The notes: a model not told the origin generated them from the sequence alone. 64,000 bases of DNA from UBA1141 sp963665155 (GCA_963665155.2 OY761986.2:1798001-1862000); one strand, 5' to 3'. Counted from the first letter of the stretch, positions 41,829-51,278 are shown. Program-made: numbers and translations.

Positions 41829-42722
41829 CTAGTAGGTTGGGATGCCCCGGACCTCGGTTTCCAAGCTGTAGACCGAGTCGCCTGCGGTGATGTACATCGT
41901 GCTCAGGTTAGGCCCACCGAAGGCCAGGTTCCTGGGCACCTCTGGTACTCGGATTACCCCGACCTGGTCGCCCTGAGGACTGATGACCCAGATGCCGCCC
42001 GAGCCGGTGCAGAAGACTCGGTTTTCGGTGTCCACCTTCATACCGTCGGGCACGCCGGGCTCCGCCGAGGACATGTCGCAGAAGACCCTATTGTTGCTTA
42101 ATGACCCGTCGGAAGCGACGTCAAAAGCCCGGATTCGACGGTGGGTGCAGACCTCGCCCCGCTCACCCTCGCCGACACAACCATCGTTCAACCGGCTAAT
42201 TGCCACGTAGAGGACGGATTCATCTGCGGAAAACGCCAGGCCGTTGGGATACTCACATTCGTTTGTCGCCACGCTTAATTCGCCGTCAGGCGCGATACGA
42301 AGAACGCCGGCGAACCCCAGTTCCCGGTTTTCGACCGGGACGTTAAGTTCCGGGTCCGTGAAGTAGATACTGCCGTCCGAGCGGCAAACGATGTCGTTGG
42401 GCCGGTTCAGGCGCTTGCCCTGGTAACGGTCGGCGATTGTGGTGACCGACCCATCGGCGTCCATTCGAGTGATTTGCCGGTTCGCTCCTTCACACATCAC
42501 CAGACGGCCTTGGCGGTCCAAAGTGCAACCGTTCCCCTCTCCGGTATTGTGTCGGACTGGTCTCGCTTCCGCGCCGGGATCCAATCGCATGAGCATGCTT
42601 TCCCTATGTCTCACGTAGGTGAGGTAACCGCCCGGGTGCCACAAGGGACCTTCGGTGGCGCCGCCTGAAGCCACCACGACTGGTTCGGCAGAACCTATTA
42701 TCCCGGATAGTCGATCTAGCAC
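41829..42722 (-). CDS. SMP-30/gluconolactonase/LRE family protein
   Basis: Six-bladed beta-propeller hydrolase, commonly a sugar lactonase. The product has EGPLWHPGGYLTYV (first metal-ligand Glu in TEGPLWH), the NRPNDIVCRSDGSIYFTDPEL motif (Asn and Asp ligands), NGLAFSADESVLYVA and VPDGMKVDTENRVFCTGSGGIWV (catalytic Asp in PDGM). GTG 42722 is chosen because AGGAGG lies six bases upstream; the longer frame lacks support. About 297 residues, full length. It ends 20 bases from the IS701-type element, which has not damaged it. Confidence 0.92.
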   Translation of the reverse strand: MLDRLSGIIGSAEPVVVASGGATEGPLWHPGGYLTYVRHRESMLMRLDPGAEARPVRHNTGEGNGCTLDRQGRLVMCEGANRQITRMDADGSVTTIADRYQGKRLNRPNDIVCRSDGSIYFTDPELNVPVENRELGFAGVLRIAPDGELSVATNECEYPNGLAFSADESVLYVAISRLNDGCVGEGERGEVCTHRRIRAFDVASDGSLSNNRVFCDMSSAEPGVPDGMKVDTENRVFCTGSGGIWVISPQGDQVGVIRVPEVPRNLAFGGPNLSTMYITAGDSVYSLETEVRGIPTY

Positions 42723-42923
42723 GATTGGCCTCCTTGATTCAAAAAGAATAGGATTCAAACCGACCTGATTCAATCCATGCAATACGCAACCATAGTATCG
42801 TTGCTATTGCCGAGCAACGAATCAACCTGTTCCTGTGATTGCTCCATCCGTTCCAAGAAAATGACAACAGAAGTGGCAGCGGTGCGACTTGATGCTTGAC
42901 TGGGCGTGCGAGGTTGGTCCTCA

Positions 42924-43247
42924 CTAGGACAGGTTCCGTTCCTTGAGCTTCTCCGGCGTCACTAGTTCGTAGAACTCTATGCTCCAGGGCTCTGTCAGTA
43001 TAGGGAACATCTGGGCGTTGAGGTCCCTAACTGCCTCGGGTACCTCCGAGGGCCGGATAGGCTCTATGGTTTCTTGAGTCCACTCGGCGTAAACGACGTT
43101 CGGCGTGCCAGGAAGGCCCTGCGAAACGAACACCTGAGCCTTATTGCGCCCATTCTCTTCATAAGAGCCGCACACTTTGGACAACAGGTTGGCCACTTCC
43201 CATGCCTTGCCTTGCTGGGCTTTGGCAATCCTTCTCAAAAGGTACAT
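42924..43247 (-). CDS. Small dimeric alpha/beta-barrel-like protein
   Basis: A 107-residue protein (MYLLRRIAKAQQGKAWEVANLLSKVCGSYEENGRNKAQVFVSQGLPGTPNVVYAEWTQETIEP...LNAQMFPILTEPWSIEFYELV). The strand-helix-strand pattern with PGTPNVVYAEWT and IEFYELV resembles NIPSNAP/ABM-like ferredoxin-fold proteins. ATG 43247 follows AAGGAGACGATAGCG. It looks intact. Function unknown; it sits upstream of the lactonase on the same strand. Confidence 0.75.
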   Translation of the reverse strand: MYLLRRIAKAQQGKAWEVANLLSKVCGSYEENGRNKAQVFVSQGLPGTPNVVYAEWTQETIEPIRPSEVPEAVRDLNAQMFPILTEPWSIEFYELVTPEKLKERNLS

Positions 43248-43327
43248 CGCTATCGTCTCCTTATATCTCTTTCGGACTCCTCGCCCTGAACCAAGTACCG
43301 GGTGGCACTGCGGCTATCTTGACTACA

Positions 43328-43468
43328 TCACAACCCACCGCCGAGGACTAGATCAGAACTATTGGGACCTGATAAACCTATTTTGTCACAACCCACCGCC
43401 CGTGGGCTAGATCAGAACTATTGCGGTGGATGGCCTCAATGAGTCACAACCCACCGCCCGTGGGTTGG
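43328..43468. repeat. Three direct repeats with 58-bp period
   Basis: TCACAACCCACCGCC... followed by GTGGGCTAGATCAGAACTATTG begins at 43328, 43386 and 43444, exactly 58 bases apart. The third copy is shorter and abuts the truncated hydrolase gene. Spacers of about 20 bases differ. Only three copies and no cas genes, so not a CRISPR array. Confidence 0.75.
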
Positions 43469-43806
43469 ATGGGGCGGCGACACCTAGCAAGGCGAACTTC
43501 GGGACCCGTTCCCCGAAATGCCGGCCCATGCACCGCATGGCGATAGCCCCGCCCATAGATAAACCAGCCATAATGACATCCCGTAAATCCAGCACCTCCA
43601 GTGCTGTCTTGACATCTTCGGAGAACACGTTGTAGTTATAGTCACCTCGGGGTTTATCCGACTTGCCGTAGCCTTGTAAGTCAATCTGTAACTTTGATAA
43701 GTCCAGCCACAGCGCACTATTCCTCTGACACCGCCAGGAACCCAACACTAGCATATCTTGCAGCAGTAGGGGTTCGCCGCCCTGGGCGCAAAGGTTGTCA
43801 TTGACG
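43469..43806 (-). pseudogene. Alpha/beta hydrolase, truncated at both ends
   Basis: The recognisable core is IDLQGYGKSDKPRGDYNYNVFSEDVKTALEVLDLRDVIMAGLSMGGAIAMRCMGRHFGERVPKFALLGVAAPS: oxyanion/strand-4 region, cap entry, and the nucleophile elbow GLSMGG with Ser. The N-terminal HGxPGS region is scrambled (QGGEPLLLQDMLVLGSWR), and the C-terminus with catalytic Asp and His is missing, replaced by the 58-bp repeat block. Non-functional. Confidence 0.75.
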
Positions 43807-43881
43807 GAGACTGGACCGCAGAGTAGCATTGCCGCCAGTCCCCGCCCCAAGCAAGGAACTTATACCGAAAGAGGAGACGAC

Positions 43882-44764
43882 ATGAGGGTTGGTGCTTCAT
43901 TCCCGACTACGGCAATCGGACATGACTCCGGTGCGGTTCGAGAATTCGTGCAGACTGCGGAAGGCTTGGGCTACGACCACATTCGGGTGCTGGACCATGT
44001 GATGGGCGCAGACCCGGCTTACCACCCGGAGGTCCCGGAGTTTTATTACACCCACGAGAGCGTTATTCGGGAGCCATGTACGCTGATGGCATATATGGCC
44101 GCGCTGACCACCAGGGTCGAGCTGGTAACCGGAATCTTGATCCTGCCTCAGCGACAGACCGCCCTCGTGGCCAAACAAGCCGCCGAAGTCGATGTTCTCA
44201 GCGGAGGCCGGCTACGGCTGGGAATCGGCGTCGGCTGGAACCCTGTTGAGTTCGAGGCACTGGGGGAGGACTTCCGGAACCGGGGACAACGGGTGGAAGA
44301 GCAGATAGAAGTGCTGCGCTTGCTGTGGACCCACGACGTAGTCAACTTTCGCGGGAAGTGGCACGACATCACCGCTGCCGGCATAAATCCGCTGCCGACC
44401 CAACGGCCCATCCCCATCTGGATCGGCGCCCGGCGCACCGGCCAGTCCGGTGCCCCCGCTGGCTGCGTTAAAAGGAATCGGGCGTTTGGCGGACGGTTTC
44501 TTCCCGATGTGCGCTCCGGATGATACCGGAAAGGAGGTCCTCGCGACAGTTAAGAGGTACGCGGCGGAAGCCGGCCGGAACCCTGCAGATCTTCAGGTAG
44601 AGGGGCGCATCGAGCTGACCGGCAGTCCGGAAGACTGGCTGGGTCAAATGAAAGCCTGGGAGGAACTGGAAGTGGAGGCGATTTCGATCGGGACCGCTAG
44701 GACGGACCTGAGCCGACCTGAGGAACACATAGAAGCATTGAAGAGGTTCAGGGAAATTCTCTGA
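43882..44764 (+). pseudogene. LLM-class F420/flavin-dependent oxidoreductase, frameshifted
   Basis: ATG 43882 follows GAGGAGACGAC. MRVGASFPTTAIGHDSGAVREFVQTAEGLGYDHIRVLDHVMG...TRVELVTGILILPQRQTALVAKQAAEVDVLSGGRLRLGIGVGWNPVEFEALGEDFRNRGQRVEEQIEVLRLLW is a luciferase-like monooxygenase of the F420-dependent type. After IPIWIGARRTG the frame shifts; LAALKGIGRLADGFFPMCAPDDTGKEVLATVKRYAAEAGRNPADLQVEGRIEL... continues in another frame to TGA at 44764. One base change near 44435-44455 restores about 294 residues, full length. Recent inactivation or a sequencing error. Confidence 0.8.
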
Positions 44765-45199
44765 CCGTGTGGTAGGTCTGAATCAAAGTGAAAATGAGCC
44801 AACAATTGTGGCCGAGAGAGTAGGTGGTGGCCTACTCCACTGTTGTCAATTGTTCCGGGTGTTGCTCGGTTATGTTTAGGACCCGTTTGCCCGCATTCAC
44901 CAGTACGTCTCCAAGTTCTATTGTTCCCATCACTACGCCAGGGCGCTGCTTGAAGAACTGCGATAATAAGTCCGGTCTCTCGGGGGCGAGTCTCTGGCCA
45001 TCTCCAGCGAACTGGGCATGAGGCCCTTGATGGATCGGGTACTGTCCCGACGAGAGATACTGAAGGCGTAGAAAAGTTGCAACCAGGAAGTTAATACCGG
45101 CGCTTTACCGTTCTAAGCCCGGTTTTAGATGGGCACGGATACCTGTTTGATAGTCTGCGGCGTCAGTCGGCAAAACATCAGCAGCAGAGAGGAGACACT
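44765..45199. other. Non-coding region with a possible minus-strand gene relic
   Basis: On the minus strand (about 45020-44824) a frame without a start reads RPDLLSQFFKQRPGVVMGTIELGDVLVNAGKRVLNITEQHPEQLTTVE and stop; the composition is protein-like but I do not recognise it. The right end carries the GAGAGGAGACACT ribosome-binding region of the MmgE/PrpD gene. Confidence 0.4.
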
Positions 45200-46579
45200 A
45201 TGGCATCTCTCAGCCGGGAACTTGCGAGGTGGGTCGTAGGGCTGCGCTACGACGATCTTCCGCCTGCAGTAATTGATCGGGCCAAGGGGGTTACGCTTCA
45301 CAGTCTCGCCTCCGTGCTCCTTGGCTCTCAGTCATCGGCCGGCCAGCAGGCCATGCAGCTTATGGTCGCTGAAGAATCTGGCGTCAGAAATGGCGCCACC
45401 ATCATGGTGAACGGAGCCACGGTGACCAAGGGTGGGGCCGCCTTCGCCAACGCGGAAATGGCCATGGCGGGCGGCAAGCTGGATACCTTCCGCATGCTCA
45501 CCCACCCCGGCACCAGCATTGTCCCTAGCGCCTTCGTGGCCGCGGAAACTTCCGGCTCCTCCGGAAAGGAATTTCTCACTGGCCTCGCGGCCGGCTATGA
45601 AGTCATGGAGCGTTTGGCGGCCGACTTCATCCCGACGGTGATGACACGAGGCTTTCATGCCAGTCCGGTGTTTGGCATTTTTGGTGGAGCCATCGCCGCC
45701 GCAAAGGTGCTGAACTTTACCGAGGATCAGGTGAACAGCACCATCGGGCTCTGCGCCAGTCTGGCAGCCGGCAACCTGGAAGGGCCTCGAGGTGGTGGCC
45801 GCGCACTGCGTGAGGGCGCGGCGGTGCGGAACGCGATGTTCGCGGTGGCCTTAGCGCAGATGGGACACAACGCTGGTGAGACCATTCTCGAAGGCGACGC
45901 AGGCTTTTATCACGCCTATACAGGCAACAACAATGGGCGACTGACCTATAGCTTCGTCGGCGACACCCACACCAGTCTGGACAAAATCACGAAGGCGCTG
46001 GGGCAAGATTGGATGTTCCTGGAAACCCTGTACCGAATCTACTCGACGGCGGGCTACAACATCGCCCACGTTGACGTTACCGCCCAGATTTGCGCCGAAA
46101 ACAACATCGTGTACGAAGACGTCGAGCGCATCGAGGCCGTGGTGAATTGGCTCGAGACCCAGTATCCCAGTCCAGCCTTTCCGAGCCGCCGGGAAGACTT
46201 GGAGGCTAGAGTGGGAGGGACGCCGTACTACACCGCCTACGGCGTTGTCCAGAGGGGTTTCCCGGTTCTACATGACGCCAGCGATCCGCCCGAAGTGCTG
46301 GAACTGATGCACCGGGTGAAGCTCATCCCGTCCCACGAGATGACCCTCTTCGGGCCGAACATCACGATATACACAAAAGACGGCAAGAGCTACACGAAGC
46401 AGTCCACCGGGCGCGAATTTATGTGGGACTTCGATGAGGAGGCCCGCCGGATTCGCGACGTGATTCCAGGTCTGCCAATTCCGGAGGATCAGTTCGAAGA
46501 AATCATAGCGACCTGCCGGGACCTGGACTGCCAAGACCGGGCCGATAAGCTAATTCAACTAACGTTGAAAAAAAGGTAG
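45200..46579 (+). CDS. MmgE/PrpD family protein
   Basis: 2-methylcitrate/itaconate dehydratase-like fold. The 459-residue product has SRELARWVVGLRYDDLPPAVIDRAKGVTLHSLASVLLG, the HPGTSIVPSAFVAAE motif with the active-site His, GRGFHASPVFGIFGGAIAAAKVLNF-like TRGFHASPVFG, and KALGQDW...AGYNIAHVDVTAQICAENNI with a second conserved His, and the C-terminal LMHRVKLI segment. ATG 45200 follows AGAGGAGACACT. Intact and full length. In this lineage such genes often accompany LLM enzymes and amidohydrolases for the breakdown of recalcitrant organic acids; the actual substrate is unknown. Confidence 0.9.
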   Translation: MASLSRELARWVVGLRYDDLPPAVIDRAKGVTLHSLASVLLGSQSSAGQQAMQLMVAEESGVRNGATIMVNGATVTKGGAAFANAEMAMAGGKLDTFRMLTHPGTSIVPSAFVAAETSGSSGKEFLTGLAAGYEVMERLAADFIPTVMTRGFHASPVFGIFGGAIAAAKVLNFTEDQVNSTIGLCASLAAGNLEGPRGGGRALREGAAVRNAMFAVALAQMGHNAGETILEGDAGFYHAYTGNNNGRLTYSFVGDTHTSLDKITKALGQDWMFLETLYRIYSTAGYNIAHVDVTAQICAENNIVYEDVERIEAVVNWLETQYPSPAFPSRREDLEARVGGTPYYTAYGVVQRGFPVLHDASDPPEVLELMHRVKLIPSHEMTLFGPNITIYTKDGKSYTKQSTGREFMWDFDEEARRIRDVIPGLPIPEDQFEEIIATCRDLDCQDRADKLIQLTLKKR

Positions 46580-46616
46580 TTGGCATATCCGCAGCAGATG
46601 ATAAAAGGGAACAACG

Positions 46617-46798
46617 ATGGCAACTCAGACAATGACGATTGACGCGCAAGTACATTCCTACGAGCGTCAGGCACGCCGCTGGGAAGGCGGGGCCAGCCTG
46701 ACGGTGTGGCCTATGGGGTGTGTTGTTTCTAGCCTCCGATGAGTCCTCATTCATGACCGGGAGTGAACTTGTAATCGACGGTGGCTGGACTGCCCAAT
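46617..46798 (+). pseudogene. Junction of an amidohydrolase 5' relic and a short-chain dehydrogenase 3' relic
   Basis: ATG 46617 starts MATQTMTIDAQVHSYERQARRWEGG, the first strand of an amidohydrolase 2 (xIDAQVHxYE), and breaks off by about 46695. From 46715, in another frame, GVLFLASDESSFMTGSELVIDGGWTAQ and TAG is the standard C-terminus of an SDR (VxFLASDxxSxxTGxxxxVDGGxxxQ). Two unrelated genes have been deleted into one another. Confidence 0.75.
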
Positions 46799-47015
46799 AG
46801 CAGAATTCGACTGTCTACAAATTAAGGTGAGAATATAGATACTCCCACTGGCCTCAACGACGATCATCGTTTACGTTTTTATCAAAAATCTCCGTCGACC
46901 TAGCGTCGTAGCTCTGCTAAGAATGATTGATCGGGTTTTGTCGCCGGAGACCGTTGTACTAGGCCCATTCGCAATTCATACACTAGTAAAATTCGGAGCT
47001 GACAGGAGATGTCTC

Positions 47016-47411
47016 ATGAAATTCGATCTGTTTGCCTTGCCAACTATACCGGGCACTCTGGAAGAGCGAGCGGCGCTGCGGCCTATTGGGCGCAACAACG
47101 AGCACTTTCAACAGATGCTGGATGAGCTTCGTCAAATGGTCGTCATGGCCGACGATATGGGGTTCGACGTCTTTTCAACCACGGAGCATCACTTTCACTC
47201 AGAAGGATTCGAAGCTTCGGTGGCCCCGCTGCTCCTCTACGCAGATTTGGCCGCAAGAACCAAGCGCATTAAATTCGCTCCTTTGGGGTTGGTATTGCCT
47301 TCCTGGGACCCGATCCGATGCGCTGAGGAGCTAGCCGTTCTGGACCACCTGACCCAGGGCCGCTTGATCGCCGGGTTCGCGCGCGGCTATCAAGATCGTT
47401 GGACCAACATC
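47016..47411 (+). pseudogene. LLM-class flavin-dependent oxidoreductase, 5' part (IS-interrupted)
   Basis: ATG 47016 with AGGAG upstream: MKFDLFALPTIPGTLEERAALRPIGRNNEHFQQMLDELRQMVVMADDMGFDVFSTTEHHFHSEGFEASVAPLLLYADLAARTKRIKFAPLGLVLPSWDPIRCAEELAVLDHLTQGRLIAGFARGYQDRWTNIL is the front of a luciferase-like monooxygenase (TEHHFH motif). The gene is cut at CTAG 47412-47415 by two successive insertion sequences. The frame resumes at 50654-51067 as GQHYHVTGAP, so ...TNIL-GQHYHV... is restored on removal. Confidence 0.88.
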
Positions 47412-47415
47412 CTAG

Positions 47416-48765
47416 TATTACAACGTTAGTTCAGGGAGGGATGTGGGGTGATGCCCGCATGGCGGCGCGGCGCTTGGCATGGGAGCGTTTGGCCCGTTCG
47501 TTACTGTCCTGCGTATCCTCAAGCCACCGCAGCAACTCGGTTGGCCCGAACCGTTCCCGGGGCAGCATTTCCCGCACCACCCGGTAGACCTGCGGCCTCG
47601 TGATCCGGGGCATCTTTTTCCCCCCAAGCCTGTTGCAGGCTCAGCAGAAAAGCTCCGCCCAGCAGGCACAGGGCCACGTGGTGATGCCAGCCAGCCCAGG
47701 TGCGGGTCTCGTACTCGTCCAGGCCTACGTCGCTTTTCTCCGTCTCAAACTCCGTTTCTATACGCCAACGGGAGCCTCCCACGTATGCCAGGGTCTCCAA
47801 CGGGGTATCCTCCGGAGCATTGGACAGGTAGTAGCGGGGTTCGCTGCCGTCCCGGTTCCGGCGGTAGACGGCCCAGTGGATTTCGCCGGGTTTGCGCCTG
47901 CTGGTCGGTCGCACCCTCTGGGCGCTGAAAAGGTAGCTGCGTGGCCCCTGGCTTCCCTCGGCCACCGTAATCTCACGCCAGGCCTCCTCCGGCAACTCGT
48001 CGCTGCGCTGCTCCATGGTCCGGCGCTGACCGTCTCGCAGCCTGGGTTTGCGGGGACGCCCGAATCCCTGATACTCCGCACTGGTCCAGGCAGGCTCCGG
48101 CGGCCACACCGTAAAGCCGGACGGAACGTCCAGCACGTACCACATCCCCAAGGCCAACTCCGTCTTGGACCGGTAGCCCTGCCTATCCTCCGGCACACCC
48201 GCCGCCTCACACCGGTCTTTGTCCGAGGTCCAACTCTCGGGCAGATACAGCCCCTTGTCCACCAATGCCCGTCCCAACGGGCTGACATAGGCCAGGAACA
48301 TCCCCGCCTGGCAGTTGGCCACCTTCCCCAGCCTCCCGCAGTACTGCCGGGCCACTCCCACCGACTTCCTCCCCTGCTTGGGAAAGTCGCTGCCGTCCAG
48401 CACCCACACCCCTTCCGGATGCTCCAGCCGGGTTCCCAGGTACTCCTGCAGCCGTCCTATAATCACCTCATCGTCCCAGGGAGAATCGGTGAGAAACCGC
48501 TGCATCCCTCGGGCTGACCCCGGAACCGTCTCCGACAGGTTCTCAGCGTTGCGCCGCTCCCCAGACTGTACCAGCAGGGCCTGGAGATAATGACCGCTGT
48601 GCTCCCGCGTCTCCCGGCGGCCAAACAGCGGCGCGAAGTAAGCGTGAAAATCCCGAAATGACCCGTACACCTGCTCGAAAGCTGCCGCATCCACATCCCC
48701 ACCTCACCTGCCTATTCCCTCTCCAGCTACACAGTCATCCTATCAAACTAACTGACGTTGTAATA
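47416..48765 (-). mobile_element. IS701-type insertion sequence, copy 2 (108-bp internal deletion)
   Basis: 1350 bp between CTAG 47412-47415 and CTAG 48766-48769, with the same terminal repeats as copy 1 (one change, GTTAG for GTCAG, at the left end). Identical to copy 1 except for a few bases and a 108-bp gap in the transposase gene. Confidence 0.93.
47519..48694 (-). pseudogene. IS701-family transposase, copy 2, catalytic deletion
   Basis: Same as copy 1 but YRSKTELAL is joined directly to GMWYVLDVPSG; 36 codons are missing, among them KAGWVAADDAFG with the second catalytic Asp. The deletion is in frame and lies between two CCAAGGCC octamers in copy 1 (near 41080 and 41187), one of which remains here. 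The enzyme cannot be active, so this copy would depend on copies 1 or 3 to move. The same G6A5 run and alternative C-terminal frame as in copy 1 are present. Confidence 0.9.
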
Positions 48766-48769
48766 CTAG

Positions 48770-50653
48770 AACTCCGGCCGAAAAGTACCCTGACCTAGGC
48801 TGTCCCGATATACTGGGCAAGAGATTTAATAAATGGGTGTGGGAGGTTGAGGATGCTGGGAGTACGGTCGGCGCAACGAGGGCTGCTGGAAGCGGATCAC
48901 CTGTACCTGGACTATGTGGGCCGGGGCTCCTTCTATGGCTTCCTGGCCTCCCTGCGGGGACAGCTATTTCGAGACGAAGAGTTCGCCGAGCTATATTGCC
49001 CAGACAATGGCCGGGATAGCGTGCCCCCAAGTCTGGTGGCCACTGCGCTGTTGTTGCAAGCCTACGACAAAGTCAGCGACGCCGAAGCCAAACAGCGGGC
49101 GGATTTTGATATCCGGTGGAAGGTGGCGTTGGGGATTGAGGTGGAGGACCGGCCCTTTGCCAAGAGCACGCTGCAGCTGTTTCGAGCCCAGCTGATCCTC
49201 CACGACCGGGTGCGGGCCGTCTTTCAGCGCAGCCTCCAATTCGCCCGGCAGACCGGATACCTGAAAGGACGCCGGATGAAGGTGGCGGTAGACACCACCT
49301 ACATTCTGGGCCGAGGGGCGGTCAAGGACACCTACAACTTGCTGGCCGACGGCATAGTCCAGGTAGTGCGGGCGCTTTCGGACCTGGATGGGACGCGGCC
49401 CGAGGAATGGGCCTTGAGACACGGTCTGGAACTCTACATTGGCTCCAGTGTGAAGGGAGAGGCAGAGATTGACTGGGACAACCAGAAAGAGCGGCAAGCC
49501 TTACTGCAGAAGATAGTAGCCGATGCCGACCTGGTGTTGGAGCTGGCCCGTCAGGTCCAGGGTCAGTTCCCCGAGGAGAGCCCCCAGCGCCAGGGTATAG
49601 TGGAAGCGGCGGAGTTGCTGGGGCAACTGTTACTGCAGGATGTGGAACGCCAGGAGGATGGCCCAGCCCTGAAGGATGGGGTAAGCCGGGACCGCATCCC
49701 TTCGGTACACGACCCGGAGATGCGCCACGGCCGTAAAAGCAGCAGCAAACGCTTCGACGGACATAAGGCTGCGGTGGTGGTGGATACCGATTCCCAACTG
49801 GTGACCGCGGTAGACATCCTGCCCGGCAATGCCGGTGACAACACTGGAGTCCTGGAACTGGTGGAGCAGAGTGAGGAGAACACGGGCATAGCGGTGGAGG
49901 AGACTATCGGGGATGCGGCCTATGGGGATGGCGGGACGCGGCAGGCCTTTGCCGATGCTGGTCGGACTCTAATAGCCAAGGTGCCGGGTCGCCCTAATAA
50001 GGCCTGCTTCCCCAAGGAGGACTTCCAGATCGACTTGGAGGCAGGAACCTGCACCTGCCCAGCCGGTAATGTTACCCACACCCTGCGGACCTTCGGCACC
50101 CGGACCAACCGGTTGGGTCGGACCTACCTGGCCCGGAGTTTCCAATTCGACCCGGCGGTCTGCGGCGTATGCCCCCTGCGGTCCCAGTGCGTGGCGGCGC
50201 GGTACGGGGCGGGACGCACCGTAGCCCTGCATCCCCAAGAGGCGCTCTTGCAACAAGCCCGGGACTTCCAGCGGAGTGAGGGCTTTGCTGAATACCGTAG
50301 GCTGCGCCAGGCGGCCGAGCATCGCCTGGCGCGGCTGGCGCAACTGGGGGTCCGCCAATCTCGCTACTTCGGCCGAGCCAAGACCCGATTCCAACTACTC
50401 ATACTCATGGCGGCCAACCACTGGTGGCTACCAAGATGGCCAACCTGACCCTGGTGGCTACCAAGATGGGGATGATATCTCCGGCTCCAGGCTCCTCTCA
50501 CGATAAACCGGACCAGCAAGCCCCAGGGTCGCCCATCGTTACTACCCAATTCATATTGGCCGCAGCCAACTGGGTCACTCTTAGCCTCAGACTTACAGTC
50601 CACTGGTTATCCTCCACGCCATCCCGTCACAGCAGGGCTTTTCAGCCGGGTTT
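48770..50653 (+). mobile_element. IS1182-type insertion sequence B
   Basis: 1884 bp between CTAG 48766-48769 and CTAG 50654-50657. Imperfect terminal repeats: AACTCCGGCCGAAAAGTACC at the left and, inverted, AAACCCGGCTGAAAAGCCCT at the right. It abuts IS701 copy 2 with only CTAG between them. It carries one intact transposase gene. It is clearly different from the IS1182-type element at 3546-5506, which uses other ends and a 6-bp duplication. Confidence 0.85.
48853..50448 (+). CDS. IS1182-family transposase
   Basis: About 531 residues, uninterrupted. DUF772-type N-terminus (SLVATALLLQAYDKVSDAEAKQRADFDIRWKVALGIEVEDRPFAKSTLQLFRAQL), first catalytic Asp in RMKVAVDTTYILGRGAVKDTYN, central RFDGHKAAVVVDTDSQLVTAVDILPGNAGDN, second Asp in EETIGDAAYGDGGTR, a cysteine set CTCPAGN...CGVCPLRSQC, and the Glu-bearing helix EGFAEYRRLRQAAEHRLARLAQLGVRQSRYFGRAKTRFQ. 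ATG 48853 follows GAGG; TTG 48847 is an alternative. The only apparently active IS1182-type transposase here. A 19-bp direct repeat (CTGGTGGCTACCAAGATGG) spans its stop. Confidence 0.93.
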   Translation: MLGVRSAQRGLLEADHLYLDYVGRGSFYGFLASLRGQLFRDEEFAELYCPDNGRDSVPPSLVATALLLQAYDKVSDAEAKQRADFDIRWKVALGIEVEDRPFAKSTLQLFRAQLILHDRVRAVFQRSLQFARQTGYLKGRRMKVAVDTTYILGRGAVKDTYNLLADGIVQVVRALSDLDGTRPEEWALRHGLELYIGSSVKGEAEIDWDNQKERQALLQKIVADADLVLELARQVQGQFPEESPQRQGIVEAAELLGQLLLQDVERQEDGPALKDGVSRDRIPSVHDPEMRHGRKSSSKRFDGHKAAVVVDTDSQLVTAVDILPGNAGDNTGVLELVEQSEENTGIAVEETIGDAAYGDGGTRQAFADAGRTLIAKVPGRPNKACFPKEDFQIDLEAGTCTCPAGNVTHTLRTFGTRTNRLGRTYLARSFQFDPAVCGVCPLRSQCVAARYGAGRTVALHPQEALLQQARDFQRSEGFAEYRRLRQAAEHRLARLAQLGVRQSRYFGRAKTRFQLLILMAANHWWLPRWPT

Positions 50654-50657
50654 CTAG

Positions 50658-51067
50658 GGCAGCACTACCACGTGACGGGCGCGCCTATGGACGGCTCGGA
50701 AGTGGACCAGCACAATCGCCGTGTGTTCGAAGAGGTTTTTAAAATCATTAAGATGGCCTGGACCCAGGACTCCATTGAATACAACAGCGAGTACTACTCA
50801 ATCCCACAACCTTACGAGGAGGGCATCAGGCGCTGGCCAGTCAGTGAGTGGACCAGACAGTACGGAGCGCCTGGGGAAGTGGACGAGGAAGGCGTGATCA
50901 GAAGGATCAGTGTCATCCCTAAACCGTACCAGCAGCCCCATCCCCCAATTTGGCAACCGTTCTCCGTCAGTGAGAATACTATCCGTTGGTGCGCCAAAGA
51001 AGAGATTCTCCCGCCGTTCCGTGAAACAGGTCGGCACGCTTGGATACCAATAACCTTTGAATCGTAG
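50658..51067 (+). pseudogene. LLM-class flavin-dependent oxidoreductase, 3' part
   Basis: Continuation of 47016-47411: GQHYHVTGAPMDGSEVDQHNRRVFEEVFKIIKMAWTQDSIEYNSEYYSIPQPYEEGIRRWPVSEWTRQYGAPGEVDEEGVIRRISVIPKPYQQPHPPIWQPFSVSENTIRWCAKEEILP, in the frame predicted when both insertion sequences and the extra CTAG are removed. After EILP the homology ends (PPFRETGRHAWIPITFES and stop), so the last quarter of the enzyme has also been lost by a separate rearrangement. Confidence 0.85.
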
Positions 51068-51278
51068 CTTGAATGCGCTCCGCTTTCGCCGAATAGTAGC
51101 GCCGGTCAAGCTGATTGTCCCCTGTAGCCTACGAGGAAATTTCGGAGGTCGCCCTGGCATTAAACTTGCCGGTACGATAGTTGCCCGTTAGTATGGCTAC
51201 GGAAGGTCGACCTAGTTGGCGCTCTACATTTGTTCTGATTAGGACTAATCCATTGCAGTTTATGCTCTCAGAAGATGC

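Noticed and set aside
43328..43468. CRISPR array
   Set aside because: Only three imperfect repeats, spacers of about 20 bases, no cas genes nearby; no other CRISPR-like array in the window.
44521..44523. TGA in the LLM oxidoreductase gene as recoding
   Set aside because: Homology moves to another frame about 70 bases earlier; the TGA is a consequence of the frameshift.
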